Shown in pieces: positions 32,601 to 41,757 of a stretch of 64,000 nucleotides of DNA. Source of the stretch: Bacteroides eggerthii (lineage in GTDB: Bacteria > Bacteroidota > Bacteroidia > Bacteroidales > Bacteroidaceae); contig NZ_CP102258.1 in NCBI RefSeq assembly GCF_025146565.1, positions 992,001 to 1,056,000 of the forward strand, written 5' to 3'. Under the pieces are notes generated by a model. It worked only from the letters and a program-made list of their open reading frames with translations, was not told where the DNA came from and did not search any database. A program made the position numbers and the translations under genes. Numbering within the stretch: position 1 is the stretch's first letter; each line of letters begins with the position of its first letter.

Positions 32601-32762
32601 ATGAAAAGAACATTTCAACCCTCTAACAGAAAGAGAAAAAACAAACATGGGTTCCGTGAGAGAATGGCTACAGCTAATGGTCGCAGAGTATTGGCCGCAC
32701 GTCGTGCTAAAGGCAGAAAGAAACTGACTGTTTCTGACGAATACAACGGAGTGAAAGCATAA
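32601..32762 (+). CDS. rpmH: 50S ribosomal protein L34
   Basis: A 53-residue basic protein starting [18 protein letters not shown] and containing [20 protein letters not shown], the invariant L34 core. The C-terminal extension [11 protein letters not shown] is seen in Bacteroidales. It is monocistronic, with its own promoter and a terminator 28 bp after the stop. Confidence 0.98.
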   Translation: MKRTFQPSNRKRKNKHGFRERMATANGRRVLAARRAKGRKKLTVSDEYNGVKA

Positions 32763-32789
32763 GTCATTCCCTATTAATTAGAAAATAAG

Positions 32790-32828
32790 AAAGCCGCAAA
32801 GGACTGGTGACAGTGTTTTGCGGTTTTT
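32790..32828 (+). terminator. Terminator of rpmH
   Basis: AAAGCCGCAAA pairs with TTTGCGGTTTT (one G-T wobble) and runs into a T tract. Confidence 0.85.
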
Positions 32829-32878
32829 CTTTTGTGAAACTTTCAAGAAAACATCATTGCAATGCGCCCAAATTGCAT

Positions 32879-32969
32879 TATCTTTGTGCCAAAAGCGAAG
32901 ATAAACCGCATCCCGGCATAAAAAATGAACAAGTTCATTTTATTCTGCTCTCGGTTTGCATTATCTTTG
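32879..32969 (+). promoter_or_regulatory. Duplicated promoter sequence before the PASTA gene
   Basis: TTGCATTATCTTTG occurs twice, at 32873-32886 and 32956-32969, each containing TATCTTTG, a good -7 box. The second copy lies 19 bp before the chosen start codon at 32988, so its transcript would have a very short leader. Confidence 0.5.
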
Positions 32970-32987
32970 CACCAAATTGTAGTGATT

Positions 32988-33641
32988 ATGACTATAAAGG
33001 ATTTTTTTTCTTTCCGGCAGAACAAGTACTTCTGGATAAACATCGCGGCAATGATTGTTGTAGTGGGATTGTTGCTGTTCGGGACATTGAAAGGAATAGA
33101 TATATACACTCATCATGGTGAGGCTGTGGTGGTGCCTGACGTAAAAGGCATGACGGTGGGAGAAGCCGGAAAGGTGTTTGAAAACAAAGGACTGGCTTGC
33201 GTCATTTCCGATTCTACCTATGTGAAAGACAAACCCGCAGGCTGCATTTTGGACTATAATCCGGCTGCCGGACAAAAGGTGAAAGAAGGCCGGATCATTT
33301 ATCTGACAATCAATGCCATCAATATACCCTTGCAAGCGGTTCCCGATGTAGCGGACAACAGTTCGTTGCGTCAGGCGGAAGCGCGTATCCTGGCCTCCGG
33401 ATTTAAGTTGAACGACATTGAGTACATGGCAGGCGAGAAGGACTGGGTGTATGGTGTGAAGTATCAGGACCGCGTTCTTGCCATGGGCGAAAAAGTGCCT
33501 ATGGGCGCAACGCTGACTTTGATGGTCGGCAATGGCGGAGAGGAAATGCAGGAAGGTGATTCCCTGTCTGCGGATGAAGGCGCAGAACCGCGGGAGGTTG
33601 TTACGTCCGAAAGTTCTGCAGCCGATGAGTCTTGGTTCTGA
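32988..33641 (+). CDS. Membrane-anchored PASTA-domain protein
   Basis: Start set at 32988 (MTIKDFFSFRQNKYFW), after the second promoter copy. One membrane segment (IAAMIVVVGLLLFGTLKGI, about residues 19-37) is followed by PASTA domains in the periplasm: VVVPDVKGMTVGEAGKVFEN and a second beginning AVPDVADNSSLRQAEARIL, plus a third shorter repeat. The C-terminus is acidic. PASTA domains bind muropeptides or dimerise; without a kinase domain the role is unknown. rluD and ddl follow on the same strand. Confidence 0.88.
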   Translation: MTIKDFFSFRQNKYFWINIAAMIVVVGLLLFGTLKGIDIYTHHGEAVVVPDVKGMTVGEAGKVFENKGLACVISDSTYVKDKPAGCILDYNPAAGQKVKEGRIIYLTINAINIPLQAVPDVADNSSLRQAEARILASGFKLNDIEYMAGEKDWVYGVKYQDRVLAMGEKVPMGATLTLMVGNGGEEMQEGDSLSADEGAEPREVVTSESSAADESWF

Positions 33642-33695
33642 AGTTAAACGTAAGTGCGCGCGAATGAGGGTGTCTTTAATTCTTAAAAAGGACAA

Positions 33696-34769
33696 ATGAT
33701 GATCGAAGAGTTACCGGACGACATAGAGAACGATGTACTGGACGATATAGAACCTGTCGGTGATGAGTCGCAGCTTTACGAGCACTTCCGCGTTGTTGTG
33801 GACAAAGGGCAGGAGATGATGCGTGTGGACAAGTATCTGTTCGACCGCCTGACTAATGCTTCGCGTAACCGTATACAGAAGGCTGCCGATGCCGGGTTTG
33901 TAATGGCAAATGATAAACCTGTCAAGAGCAGTTACAAGGTAAAACCGCTGGACGTGATAACGGTTATGATGGATCGTCCCCGCTATGAAAACGAGGTTAT
34001 TCCCGAAGACATTCCCCTTAATATAGTCTATGAAGACAAGTTCCTTATGGTGGTTAACAAACCGGCCGGGCTGGTGGTGCATCCCGGACATGGCAACTAT
34101 CATGGCACGCTTGTCAATGCCATTGCCTGGCACATGAAAGATATTCCCGATTATGATGCCAATGACCCGCACGTGGGGCTTGTGCACCGTATCGATAAAG
34201 ATACATCCGGCTTGCTGGTGATTGCCAAAACACCGGATGCAAAAACCAATCTCGGCCTCCAATTTTTCAATAAAACCACTAAACGCCGTTATCGTGCTCT
34301 CGTCTGGGGGAATGTGGAGCAGGACGAAGGTACGATTGTAGGCAACGTGGGGCGTAATCCTAAAGACCGTATGCAGATGACCGTCCTTCCCGACGACCAG
34401 GGTAAGCATGCCGTTACCCACTACCGGGTGTTGGAACGTTTGGGATATGTGACCCTTGTGGAGTGTGTCCTCGAAACAGGGCGCACCCATCAAATTCGTG
34501 TGCACATGAAGCACATCGGGCATGTCCTTTTCAATGATGAACGCTATGGCGGCCATGAGATTCTGAAAGGAACGCATTTTGCCAAATACAAACAGTTTGT
34601 AAACAATTGCTTCGATACTTGTCCGCGGCAGGCATTGCATGCCATGACGCTGGGGTTTGTGCATCCCGTTACCGGAGAAGAAATGTACTTTACCTCGGAA
34701 CTGCCGGATGACATGACCCGGCTGATTGATAAGTGGAGAGGCTACATTAGTAATAGAGAATTAGAATGA
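33696..34769 (+). CDS. RluD-family 23S rRNA pseudouridine synthase
   Basis: 357 residues: an S4 RNA-binding domain (residues about 40-100, RVDKYLFDRLTNASRNRIQK) and a catalytic domain with HRIDKDTSGLLVIAK, whose aspartate is the nucleophile, and ETGRTHQIRVHMKHIGH. It isomerises uridines in large-subunit rRNA; RluD is the closest named relative. Its stop overlaps the ddl start by 4 bp (ATGA), so the two are cotranslated. Confidence 0.93.
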   Translation: MMIEELPDDIENDVLDDIEPVGDESQLYEHFRVVVDKGQEMMRVDKYLFDRLTNASRNRIQKAADAGFVMANDKPVKSSYKVKPLDVITVMMDRPRYENEVIPEDIPLNIVYEDKFLMVVNKPAGLVVHPGHGNYHGTLVNAIAWHMKDIPDYDANDPHVGLVHRIDKDTSGLLVIAKTPDAKTNLGLQFFNKTTKRRYRALVWGNVEQDEGTIVGNVGRNPKDRMQMTVLPDDQGKHAVTHYRVLERLGYVTLVECVLETGRTHQIRVHMKHIGHVLFNDERYGGHEILKGTHFAKYKQFVNNCFDTCPRQALHAMTLGFVHPVTGEEMYFTSELPDDMTRLIDKWRGYISNRELE

Positions 34770-35740
34770 AACGCACAATTGCTATTGCATGTGGGGGGGA
34801 TACTTCCGAATTTGAGGTTTCCCTGCGCAGCGCACAAGGAATTTACTCCTTCATCGACAAGGAGAAATATACATTATATATTGTAGAGATGCATGGGCTG
34901 GACTGGCATGTGCAGCTTCCCGACGGGACAAAGACTCCTGTGGACCGCAATGACTTCAGTTTCAGGCTGGGGGGGGAGAAGGTGGTATTCGACTTTGTAT
35001 ATATCACCATTCATGGCACTCCGGGTGAGGACGGACGCTTGCAGGGGTATTTAGATATGCTTCATATACCCTATTCTTGCTGTGGAGTGCTTGCGGCTGC
35101 ACTGACCTATGATAAGTTTGCCTGTAATCAATATCTGAAAGCTTTCGGTGTGCGTATCGCCGACTCTCTGCTGCTCCGTCAGGGACAGTCGGTTTCCGAT
35201 GAAGACGTAATTGGTAAGATAGGGCTGCCCTGCTTCATCAAACCCAGTCTGGGAGGTTCCAGTTTCGGCGTGACAAAGGTCAAAACAAGGGAAGAGATAC
35301 AGCCTGCCATTGAGAAGGCTTTCAAAGAAGCCAGGGAGGTATTGGTGGAGGCTTTCATGCAAGGTACGGAAATTACCTGCGGCTGCTATAAAACCAAAGA
35401 AAAGTCTGTGGTATTTCCCATTACGGAAGTGGTGTCGCATAATGAGTATTTTGACTATAAAGCCAAATATAACGGTGAGTCGGATGAGATAACTCCGGCG
35501 CGTATTCCCGACGAATTGCGCGATCGTGTGCAGAAGCTCACTTCCGCCATTTATGATATCCTCGGCGCTGCCGGAATTATCCGTGTGGATTATATCATCA
35601 CCGAAGGAGAGAAGATAAATCTGCTGGAGGTGAACACCACTCCGGGCATGACTGCCACCAGTTTTATCCCGCAGCAGGTGCGCGCGGCAAACTTGGATAT
35701 AAAAGATGTAATGACAGATATAATAGAAAACCAATTTTAG
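34766..35740 (+). CDS. ddl: D-alanine--D-alanine ligase
   Basis: Joins two D-alanines with ATP for peptidoglycan precursors, in the cytosol. The 324-residue ATP-grasp protein shows GGDTSEFEVSLRSAQGI at the N-terminus, KPSLGGSSFGVTKV around residue 155 and the C-terminal LLEVNTTPGMTATSFIPQQ, with the metal-binding Glu and Asn. It is coupled to rluD by a 4-bp overlap. Confidence 0.96.
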   Translation: MKRTIAIACGGDTSEFEVSLRSAQGIYSFIDKEKYTLYIVEMHGLDWHVQLPDGTKTPVDRNDFSFRLGGEKVVFDFVYITIHGTPGEDGRLQGYLDMLHIPYSCCGVLAAALTYDKFACNQYLKAFGVRIADSLLLRQGQSVSDEDVIGKIGLPCFIKPSLGGSSFGVTKVKTREEIQPAIEKAFKEAREVLVEAFMQGTEITCGCYKTKEKSVVFPITEVVSHNEYFDYKAKYNGESDEITPARIPDELRDRVQKLTSAIYDILGAAGIIRVDYIITEGEKINLLEVNTTPGMTATSFIPQQVRAANLDIKDVMTDIIENQF

Positions 35741-35832
35741 ATATTGACAGTTTGGTGCCAACCGGCTATTAGATGCCCGTTTATTAGTCTTGGAACCGAA
35801 TGTTGATTGTTTGAAATTTAAAATTGCATATC

Positions 35833-36972
35833 ATGGAATTTGAAGAAATCCGCCCTTATCATGACGAAGAACTGCCTCAGATCTTTGAGGAATTAATTGC
35901 TGACCCGGCGTTCCAACAAGTGGCTTGCGCCGTTATGCCGGGTGTCCCTTTTGAAGCTATCGCGCAAAAAATGCGCGCAAGCAAGACCAAGCAGGAGTTT
36001 CAGGAGAACCTCTGCTATGGAATCCTGCATAAGTTGGCCAAGGATACCACAGACGGACTGATATTGGAAAGCATGGCTGTGCTGAACAAACAGTCTGCCT
36101 ATACCTATGTTTCCAATCACAGAGACATCATTCTTGATTCCGGCTTTTTGTCTGTTCTTCTGGTGGAACAGGGACTGGATACCGTAGAAATCGCCATCGG
36201 TGATAATCTGCTGATTTATCCTTGGATCAAGAAACTGGTCCGCATCAATAAATGCTTCACCGTACAGCGTGCGCTTACCATGCGCCAGATGCTGGAATCG
36301 TCCATTCGCATGTCGCGCTATATGCACTATACCATTGCGGAGAAGAAACAGTCCATCTGGATCGCCCAACGTGAGGGGCGTGCCAAGGACTCCAATGACG
36401 TCACACAGGATAGTGTGCTGAAAATGTTGTCAATGGGCGGCGACGGAGATATCATTACCAACCTTCAGGAACTGAACATCGTTCCGCTTTCCATTTCGTA
36501 TGAATACGATCCTTGTGATTTCCTGAAGGCGCAGGAATTCCAGTTGAAGCGCGACATTCCTGATTTCAAGAAAACTACGGATGATGACCTGCTGAATATG
36601 CAGACCGGGCTTCTGGGATATAAAGGGCGTGTATGTTTCCGCATGGCATCCTGTATTAATGAGGATCTGGCCAAACTGGACAGGACATTGCCTAAACCGG
36701 AACTGTTTGTGGCTATATCTGCCTTGATTGATAAGCGTATTCATGCCAACTATCGTATTTTTGCCAATAATTATGTGGCTCACGACCTGTTGTATAATGC
36801 GGAGGAATTTGCCGACCATTATACGGCGGAGGATAGGAAACGCTTTACAAGTTATATTGACACCCAGTTGGAACGTATCACGATTCCCAATAAGGATGTG
36901 GACTTCCTGCGTGAGAAGTTGCTGCTGATGTATGCCAACCCGTTGACAAACCATCTGGTTGCGACTAAATAA
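35833..36972 (+). CDS. PlsC-like acyltransferase
   Basis: The first ATG is at 35833 (MEFEEIRPYHDEELPQIFEE); the open frame reaches a TTG nine bases earlier. The 379-residue protein has the glycerolipid acyltransferase motif SNHRDIILDS (catalytic NHxxxD-like) and IWIAQREGRAKDSND further on. It resembles 1-acyl-sn-glycerol-3-phosphate acyltransferases but is longer than PlsC, with an N-terminal extension and a C-terminal helical region. It is likely to act at the inner membrane in lipid assembly; the exact acceptor is uncertain. Confidence 0.8.
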   Translation: MEFEEIRPYHDEELPQIFEELIADPAFQQVACAVMPGVPFEAIAQKMRASKTKQEFQENLCYGILHKLAKDTTDGLILESMAVLNKQSAYTYVSNHRDIILDSGFLSVLLVEQGLDTVEIAIGDNLLIYPWIKKLVRINKCFTVQRALTMRQMLESSIRMSRYMHYTIAEKKQSIWIAQREGRAKDSNDVTQDSVLKMLSMGGDGDIITNLQELNIVPLSISYEYDPCDFLKAQEFQLKRDIPDFKKTTDDDLLNMQTGLLGYKGRVCFRMASCINEDLAKLDRTLPKPELFVAISALIDKRIHANYRIFANNYVAHDLLYNAEEFADHYTAEDRKRFTSYIDTQLERITIPNKDVDFLREKLLLMYANPLTNHLVATK

Positions 36973-37023
36973 GAAGTCATTGGCGGTTTTTATGGTAGTA
37001 GTGAAGGAGGGAGTCTTAATCGC

Positions 37024-37716
37024 GTGGAACGAGTGAATGTGAAAAGATACTGTCGTGGATTGTTGGTTGCCGTATTGGCCTGCTTGTTGGCGGCATGCGG
37101 TGATGACTATTATTATCCTTCTGTGCGGCAGGATTTCCTGACTGCATTTTCCGGTGCGGACGGAAGGCTGGAGACGGTGCTCACCGATGAAGGCGAGACC
37201 TTTCGGGTTGTTGAGGATGCGTCCGGCATGCGTGTTGGTGTGGATGCCGCTATCCGTATAGTGGCCAATTATGAGACATTGACAACTGACGATAAAGTTG
37301 CAGGCGTTAAACTGTATGCTTTATTGCAGGCGATTTCTCCTGTCCCTTTAGCGGCTGATGAGTTTGAAGAGGGCGTGAAGACGGAGCCTTCGGAGGTGCA
37401 GAGCATTTGGTTGGGGCATGATTATCTGAATATAATCTTGAAAGTAAAGCAGCAAGGGAAACATCTTTTTCATTTTGTGGAGGATGAGGTTTCTGTGGAT
37501 GAAGCGAGTGGGCGTGCCAAAGTGCGGCTGACTTTGTTCCATGATGTGACCAGTGCCACGCAAGATTATAGCAAACGCGCTTATCTGTCTGTCCCCTTAA
37601 AGCAGTATATGATTGACGGTGTGCAGGGAGTGGATGTCTTTTTTAGTGTTTATACTTACTCCGGCCGCCTCAAAACCTATATTTTGGATGAAACAGGGCT
37701 CCATGTGGAGGAGTGA
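37024..37716 (+). CDS. NigD-like lipoprotein
   Basis: The frame has no ATG near its start; GTG at 37024 (or 37039) is the best start, with AAGGAGGG at 37003-37010 upstream. The signal ends in the lipobox LAAC, then GDDYYYPSVRQDFLTAFSG, which matches the NigD-like family. That family has an N-terminal OB-type and a C-terminal beta-sandwich domain and is common in Bacteroidales. The 230-residue length fits. Function is unknown, though the family name comes from bacteriocin loci. A bidirectional terminator follows. Confidence 0.78.
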   Translation: MERVNVKRYCRGLLVAVLACLLAACGDDYYYPSVRQDFLTAFSGADGRLETVLTDEGETFRVVEDASGMRVGVDAAIRIVANYETLTTDDKVAGVKLYALLQAISPVPLAADEFEEGVKTEPSEVQSIWLGHDYLNIILKVKQQGKHLFHFVEDEVSVDEASGRAKVRLTLFHDVTSATQDYSKRAYLSVPLKQYMIDGVQGVDVFFSVYTYSGRLKTYILDETGLHVEE

Positions 37717-37737
37717 TTCTATTTCTATACATTATAT

Positions 37738-37779
37738 ATAAGAGGATAGGCCATCGGAGTTTTGGCATATCCTCTTTTC
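37738..37779. terminator. Bidirectional terminator
   Basis: AAGAGGATA pairs with TATCCTCTT and is followed by TTTTCTTTTTT. It lies between the convergent NigD-like gene and the DeoR-family gene. Confidence 0.8.
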
Positions 37780-37783
37780 TTTT

Positions 37784-38569
37784 TTAAAGGTTGTTGTGGT
37801 GGCAGGGATCGGCAATGGTCAGCTCAATACCCATCTCCTCTATGCGTAGGGCGGTGGAGGGGGGGATTTTGGAGTCGGTGATGATATGGTCGATGTCTTC
37901 CATATCGGCTATTTTGCTGAAGCCGCGCCGTCCGAACTTGGAGGAGTCTGCCAGCACAATTGTTTTTTGTGCGGTTTGCATCATCACGCGGTTGAGGCTT
38001 GCTTCCATCATATTGGTGGTGGTGATGCCGAAGTCGAGGTCAATGCCGTCCACACCGATGAATAATTTGCTGCACGAGAAGTCTGCCAGTATGTTTTCCG
38101 CATATTTCCCCACAACGGAGAGGCTGCTGTGCCGTAGAATTCCGCCAAGCTGGATGATGCATATGTTTTTCTCGCTTGCCAAGATGTTTGAGACCTCCAT
38201 GGAAGCGGTGATGACGGTCAGCTCGTCTGCCGGAGCTATGCTGCGTGCAAGCGCGTGCATGGTTGTGCCCGACGCTATCAGGATGGAATCCTTGGGGGCG
38301 ATTAGGTTGGCGGCTTTCATTCCTATCAGCCGCTTTTCCTCAACATATAATTTTTCTTTCTCGCTGACGTTCCGATTGTCGATATAAGGGTCTATCAGGA
38401 TTGCCTTTCCATGATTCCGATACAGTTTCTTTTCTCTTTCGAGATCGGTCAAATCCTTTCGTATCGTAACTGACGAAACGTTGAGATGCGTAGCTAAATC
38501 TGTTACTAAAATAGAATCGTGTTGCATTAATAGCTCTAATATGAGAGCCTGCCTTTCTTCTTTTGTCAT
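37784..38569 (-). CDS. DeoR/GlpR-family regulator of the glp locus
   Basis: 261 residues with a winged helix-turn-helix (VTDLATHLNVSSVTIRKDL) and the DeoR sensor domain (LFIGVDGIDLDFGITTTN, LADSSKFGRRGFSKI). It is divergent from glpABC-glpT and is best read as a GlpR equivalent responding to glycerol 3-phosphate (inference from context). It is paralogous to the regulator at 5926-6690. The C-terminal tail ends in DPCHHNNL, a His-rich extension not present in the paralog. Confidence 0.9.
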   Translation of the reverse strand: MTKEERQALILELLMQHDSILVTDLATHLNVSSVTIRKDLTDLEREKKLYRNHGKAILIDPYIDNRNVSEKEKLYVEEKRLIGMKAANLIAPKDSILIASGTTMHALARSIAPADELTVITASMEVSNILASEKNICIIQLGGILRHSSLSVVGKYAENILADFSCSKLFIGVDGIDLDFGITTTNMMEASLNRVMMQTAQKTIVLADSSKFGRRGFSKIADMEDIDHIITDSKIPPSTALRIEEMGIELTIADPCHHNNL

Positions 38570-38896
38570 AATCGGTCTGGAAATTGTATTTTATGCGCTA
38601 ATATACTTGAAAAAAATAGTATAAAGAAACTCTCAATGCTAAGAAATGGTAAAACGTCCGTTTGGTAGTGCTTTCTTTTGAAATGTAAGCTGAATCGGAG
38701 CTTTTTGGGACGAAACTTCTCGTTTGAAGAGTTTTTTTCTGGTTTTTAGCAAAAAAATAAAGAAAAAGTTTCGCTATTATAAAAATAGAATTTATATTTG
38801 TTGCGAAATGAAACCTGAGTTGTTTTGGTAAGAAAGAAAAGTGACTGTTGCATGGATCTTGAATCCCAAACAATATTAACTAATATTATAAGAGGC
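38570..38896. promoter_or_regulatory. Divergent control region of the glp locus
   Basis: A 327-bp AT-rich region with no gene. The -7 box TATATTTG (38793-38800) is framed by an inverted repeat, TTTCGC at 38769-38774 and GCGAAA at 38803-38808, a likely operator for the adjacent regulator. Its core TTTCG / CGAAA is shared with motifs in the first locus. A hairpin-like CTTC / GAAG element with a following T run is seen at about 38718-38745. Confidence 0.55.
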
Positions 38897-40501
38897 ATGG
38901 TACTTAATAGCGGAACTAACGAATTTGATATCATTATTATTGGTGGAGGTGCAACCGGAGCCGGTACGGCAAGAGACTGTTCCTTGCGTGGAATGCGTGT
39001 CTTGCTTGTGGAGCGCTTCGATTTTGCCGCCGGTGCTACCGGGCGCAATCATGGATTGCTTCATAGTGGCGCCCGTTACGCGGTGACTGATAGAGAATCG
39101 GCCGCTGAATGTATTAAAGAGAATATGATTCTTCGGAAGATAGCACGTCATTGCGTGGAAGAAAACGGCGGTTTGTTTATCTCTCTTCCGGAAGATGATC
39201 TTTCCTATCAGAACCTGTTTGTGGAGTCCTGCCGGGCGGCAGGTATTAATGCCGAGACGATTGACCCGGCCGAGGCGAGACTGATAGAGCCTTCTGTGAA
39301 TCCTTCAATAATCGGTGCGGTGAAAGTTCCCGACGGCTCGATAGATCCTTTCAGGCTGACTTTGGCAAACGTCATCGACGCTAAAGCTCATGGTGCAAAA
39401 GTATTGGTATACCATGAAGTGACAGCTTTGATTCGGGAACAGGGGGCCATTGTGGGAGTCACCGTATTTAATCATAAAACAAAGACTGAACATAATTATT
39501 ATGCACCTCTGACTATCAATGCGGGAGGTATCTGGGGACATGGCATTGCTGCAAAAGCAGGCATAAGGGTGGACATGTTCCCTGCGAAAGGCTCATTGTT
39601 GATTTTTGGGCATCGAATCAATAATGTTGTGCTGAATCGCTGCCGCAAGCCCGCCAATGCGGACATTCTCGTTCCGGGGGATACAATCTGCCTGATTGGA
39701 ACGACTTCAAGTCGTGTGGGTTTTGACGAGGTGGATGATGTGAGGGTTACGTCGGAAGAAGTTGACCTGCTGTTGTCGGAAGGTGAAAAGCTGGCTCCTG
39801 CATTGGCAACAACCCGTATTCTGCGTGCATACGCCGGCGTTCGTCCGCTGGTGGCTGCCGACAATGATCCTTCCGGCCGTAACATCAGCCGCGGCATCGT
39901 ATTGCTGGATCATGAGACACGTGACGGTGTGGCGGGTTTTGTAACTATTACCGGCGGCAAGTTGATGACTTACCGCTTGATGGCGGAGTGGGCTACGGAT
40001 CTGGCCTGCAAGAAACTTGGTGTTGATAAGCCTTGTACTACCATGAATGAACCTCTTCCCGGTTCGCGAATGGAAGAAGGAGAGTCCAATGGCAGGCAGG
40101 TAGTGGCTGATCAGCCTAAACGTTCTTCGGTTGGGCGTCATGGTGAAATGGCTGCAAAGATTGCGTCGGAAAGCAAGTATGATAATAGTCTGGTTTGCGA
40201 GTGTGAAGATGTTACAGTGGGCGAGGTCAACTATGCGGTGAACGAGCTTGATGTGCACAACCTGATAGACTTGCGTCGTCGCACGCGTGTCGGTATGGGG
40301 ACATGTCAGGGAGAACTTTGTGCTTGTCGTGCGGCAGGTTTGTTGGGCGAGGCGCATAATTGTTCGCAGAAGGCGAAAGATGATTTGGCTTCGTTCCTGA
40401 ATGAACGTTGGAAAGGATTGTATCCTGTGGCGTGGGGCGAGGCGTTGCGCGAAAGCGAATATACCCAGTGGATATATAGCGGAGTTTGTGGAATGGAATA
40501 A
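38897..40501 (+). CDS. glpA: Anaerobic glycerol-3-phosphate dehydrogenase subunit A
   Basis: Start set at 38897 (MVLNSGTNEFDIIIIGGGAT); in-frame ATGs at 38825 and 38852 would add residues not typical of GlpA. The FAD-binding GGGATGAGTARDC lies at the N-terminus. A C-terminal BFD-like [2Fe-2S] domain shows VCECEDVTVGEV and GMGTCQGELCACR. With GlpB and GlpC it oxidises sn-glycerol 3-phosphate to dihydroxyacetone phosphate at the inner membrane, passing electrons to menaquinone. First gene of glpABC-glpT-GDPD-porin. Confidence 0.93.
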   Translation: MVLNSGTNEFDIIIIGGGATGAGTARDCSLRGMRVLLVERFDFAAGATGRNHGLLHSGARYAVTDRESAAECIKENMILRKIARHCVEENGGLFISLPEDDLSYQNLFVESCRAAGINAETIDPAEARLIEPSVNPSIIGAVKVPDGSIDPFRLTLANVIDAKAHGAKVLVYHEVTALIREQGAIVGVTVFNHKTKTEHNYYAPLTINAGGIWGHGIAAKAGIRVDMFPAKGSLLIFGHRINNVVLNRCRKPANADILVPGDTICLIGTTSSRVGFDEVDDVRVTSEEVDLLLSEGEKLAPALATTRILRAYAGVRPLVAADNDPSGRNISRGIVLLDHETRDGVAGFVTITGGKLMTYRLMAEWATDLACKKLGVDKPCTTMNEPLPGSRMEEGESNGRQVVADQPKRSSVGRHGEMAAKIASESKYDNSLVCECEDVTVGEVNYAVNELDVHNLIDLRRRTRVGMGTCQGELCACRAAGLLGEAHNCSQKAKDDLASFLNERWKGLYPVAWGEALRESEYTQWIYSGVCGME

Positions 40502-40512
40502 AATGAATAAAG

Positions 40513-41757
40513 ATGAAATTTGATGTTTTAATAATAGGCGGAGGACTTGCCGGCTTGACATGTGGAATCCGTTTGCAAAAGAACGGTGTGAAATGTGCTA
40601 TTGTTTCCACCGGACAAAGTGCGTTGCACTTTTCTTCGGGTTCGTTTGATTTGCTTAATGAGCTTCCTGACGGTACGAAGGTGGATAATCCCATGGCTGC
40701 TGTTGGGAAAGTCAGTGCGAATCATCCTTATGCCAAATTGGGTAGCGAGTTTGCATATTATGTTCATGAGGCAAAGCAGCAGTTCCTTGATTTGGGGATT
40801 GAGGTGGCCGGTGATGCTGAACAGAACCATTTGCGCATAACCCCTATGGGTACATTGAAACCGACTTGGCTGACTTTCTCCGATTTTACGCCTTTCTCAT
40901 CGGTAAGTGACATGGCCGGCAAGAAGATTCGGGTTGTCAATATGGCCGGATTCCTTGACTTCAATACGAAGTTTGTCGCTGACAGCTTTGAGAAGTATGG
41001 GGCAAAGTGCCAGATTTCTTCCATAAATCTTCCTGAACTGGAAAGACTGCGGATTAGTCCGACAGAAATGCGATCCACTAATATTGCCAGAGTTTTGGAG
41101 AATGAAAAAACGCTTGAGGCCTTGATAATGGAATTGGCAGGAACGGTTTCCGGTTTCGATGTGGTTGCTTTGCCTGCCGTATTCGGACTTTCGTCTGTGG
41201 CGCCGGTAAGGAGACTGAAAGAAGCGTTGAATATTCCGGTATGGCTGATACCGACAATGCCGCCGTCTGTTCCCGGTATTCGTGCACAGCAACAGCTCCG
41301 TCGTTCTTTTGAAGAACTGGGGGGAGTGTATATGCTGGGTGATACAGTGGTGAAAGCAGATTTTAAGGGCAACAAGGTGCAATCGGTATATTCCGTCAAT
41401 CATGGGGATATTTCATTTGTGGCGGAAAACTTTGTTCTGGCTTCGGGAAGTTATTTCAGCAACGGATTGATTGCGCAACCCGATAAAGTTATCGAGCCGG
41501 TCTTCGGCAGTGATGTCGATTTTACTCCCGGACGTGACAGTTGGTATGACAAGTCGTTCTTCAATAAACAGAATTATATGACATTCGGCGTAGCTACCGA
41601 TGAAAAGTTGCGGATAAAGATCAAGGGCGATGTACAACAGAATCTGTTTGCGGTCGGATCTGTTTTAGGCGGCTCCAATACAATACACGAGGGCTGCGGT
41701 GCAGGTGTCTCTATGCTTACGGCATTATATGTAGCGGATAACTTAATAAATGGATGA
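40513..41757 (+). CDS. glpB: Anaerobic glycerol-3-phosphate dehydrogenase subunit B
   Basis: 414 residues with an N-terminal Rossmann motif (IIGGGLAGLTCGIRLQKNG) and the C-terminal VGSVLGGSNTIHEGCGAGVS block of GlpB flavoproteins. It forms the catalytic dimer with GlpA. It lies 11 bp after glpA, and its stop is overlapped by the glpC start. Confidence 0.93.
   Translation: MKFDVLIIGGGLAGLTCGIRLQKNGVKCAIVSTGQSALHFSSGSFDLLNELPDGTKVDNPMAAVGKVSANHPYAKLGSEFAYYVHEAKQQFLDLGIEVAGDAEQNHLRITPMGTLKPTWLTFSDFTPFSSVSDMAGKKIRVVNMAGFLDFNTKFVADSFEKYGAKCQISSINLPELERLRISPTEMRSTNIARVLENEKTLEALIMELAGTVSGFDVVALPAVFGLSSVAPVRRLKEALNIPVWLIPTMPPSVPGIRAQQQLRRSFEELGGVYMLGDTVVKADFKGNKVQSVYSVNHGDISFVAENFVLASGSYFSNGLIAQPDKVIEPVFGSDVDFTPGRDSWYDKSFFNKQNYMTFGVATDEKLRIKIKGDVQQNLFAVGSVLGGSNTIHEGCGAGVSMLTALYVADNLING

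Noticed and set aside
33711..34664. 317-codon frame antisense to the pseudouridine synthase
   Set aside because: The opposite strand encodes a full RluD-family protein with catalytic motifs; the antisense frame has no recognisable domain.
39707..40561. 284-codon frame antisense to glpA
   Set aside because: It is a shadow of glpA; it also crosses the glpA-glpB junction.
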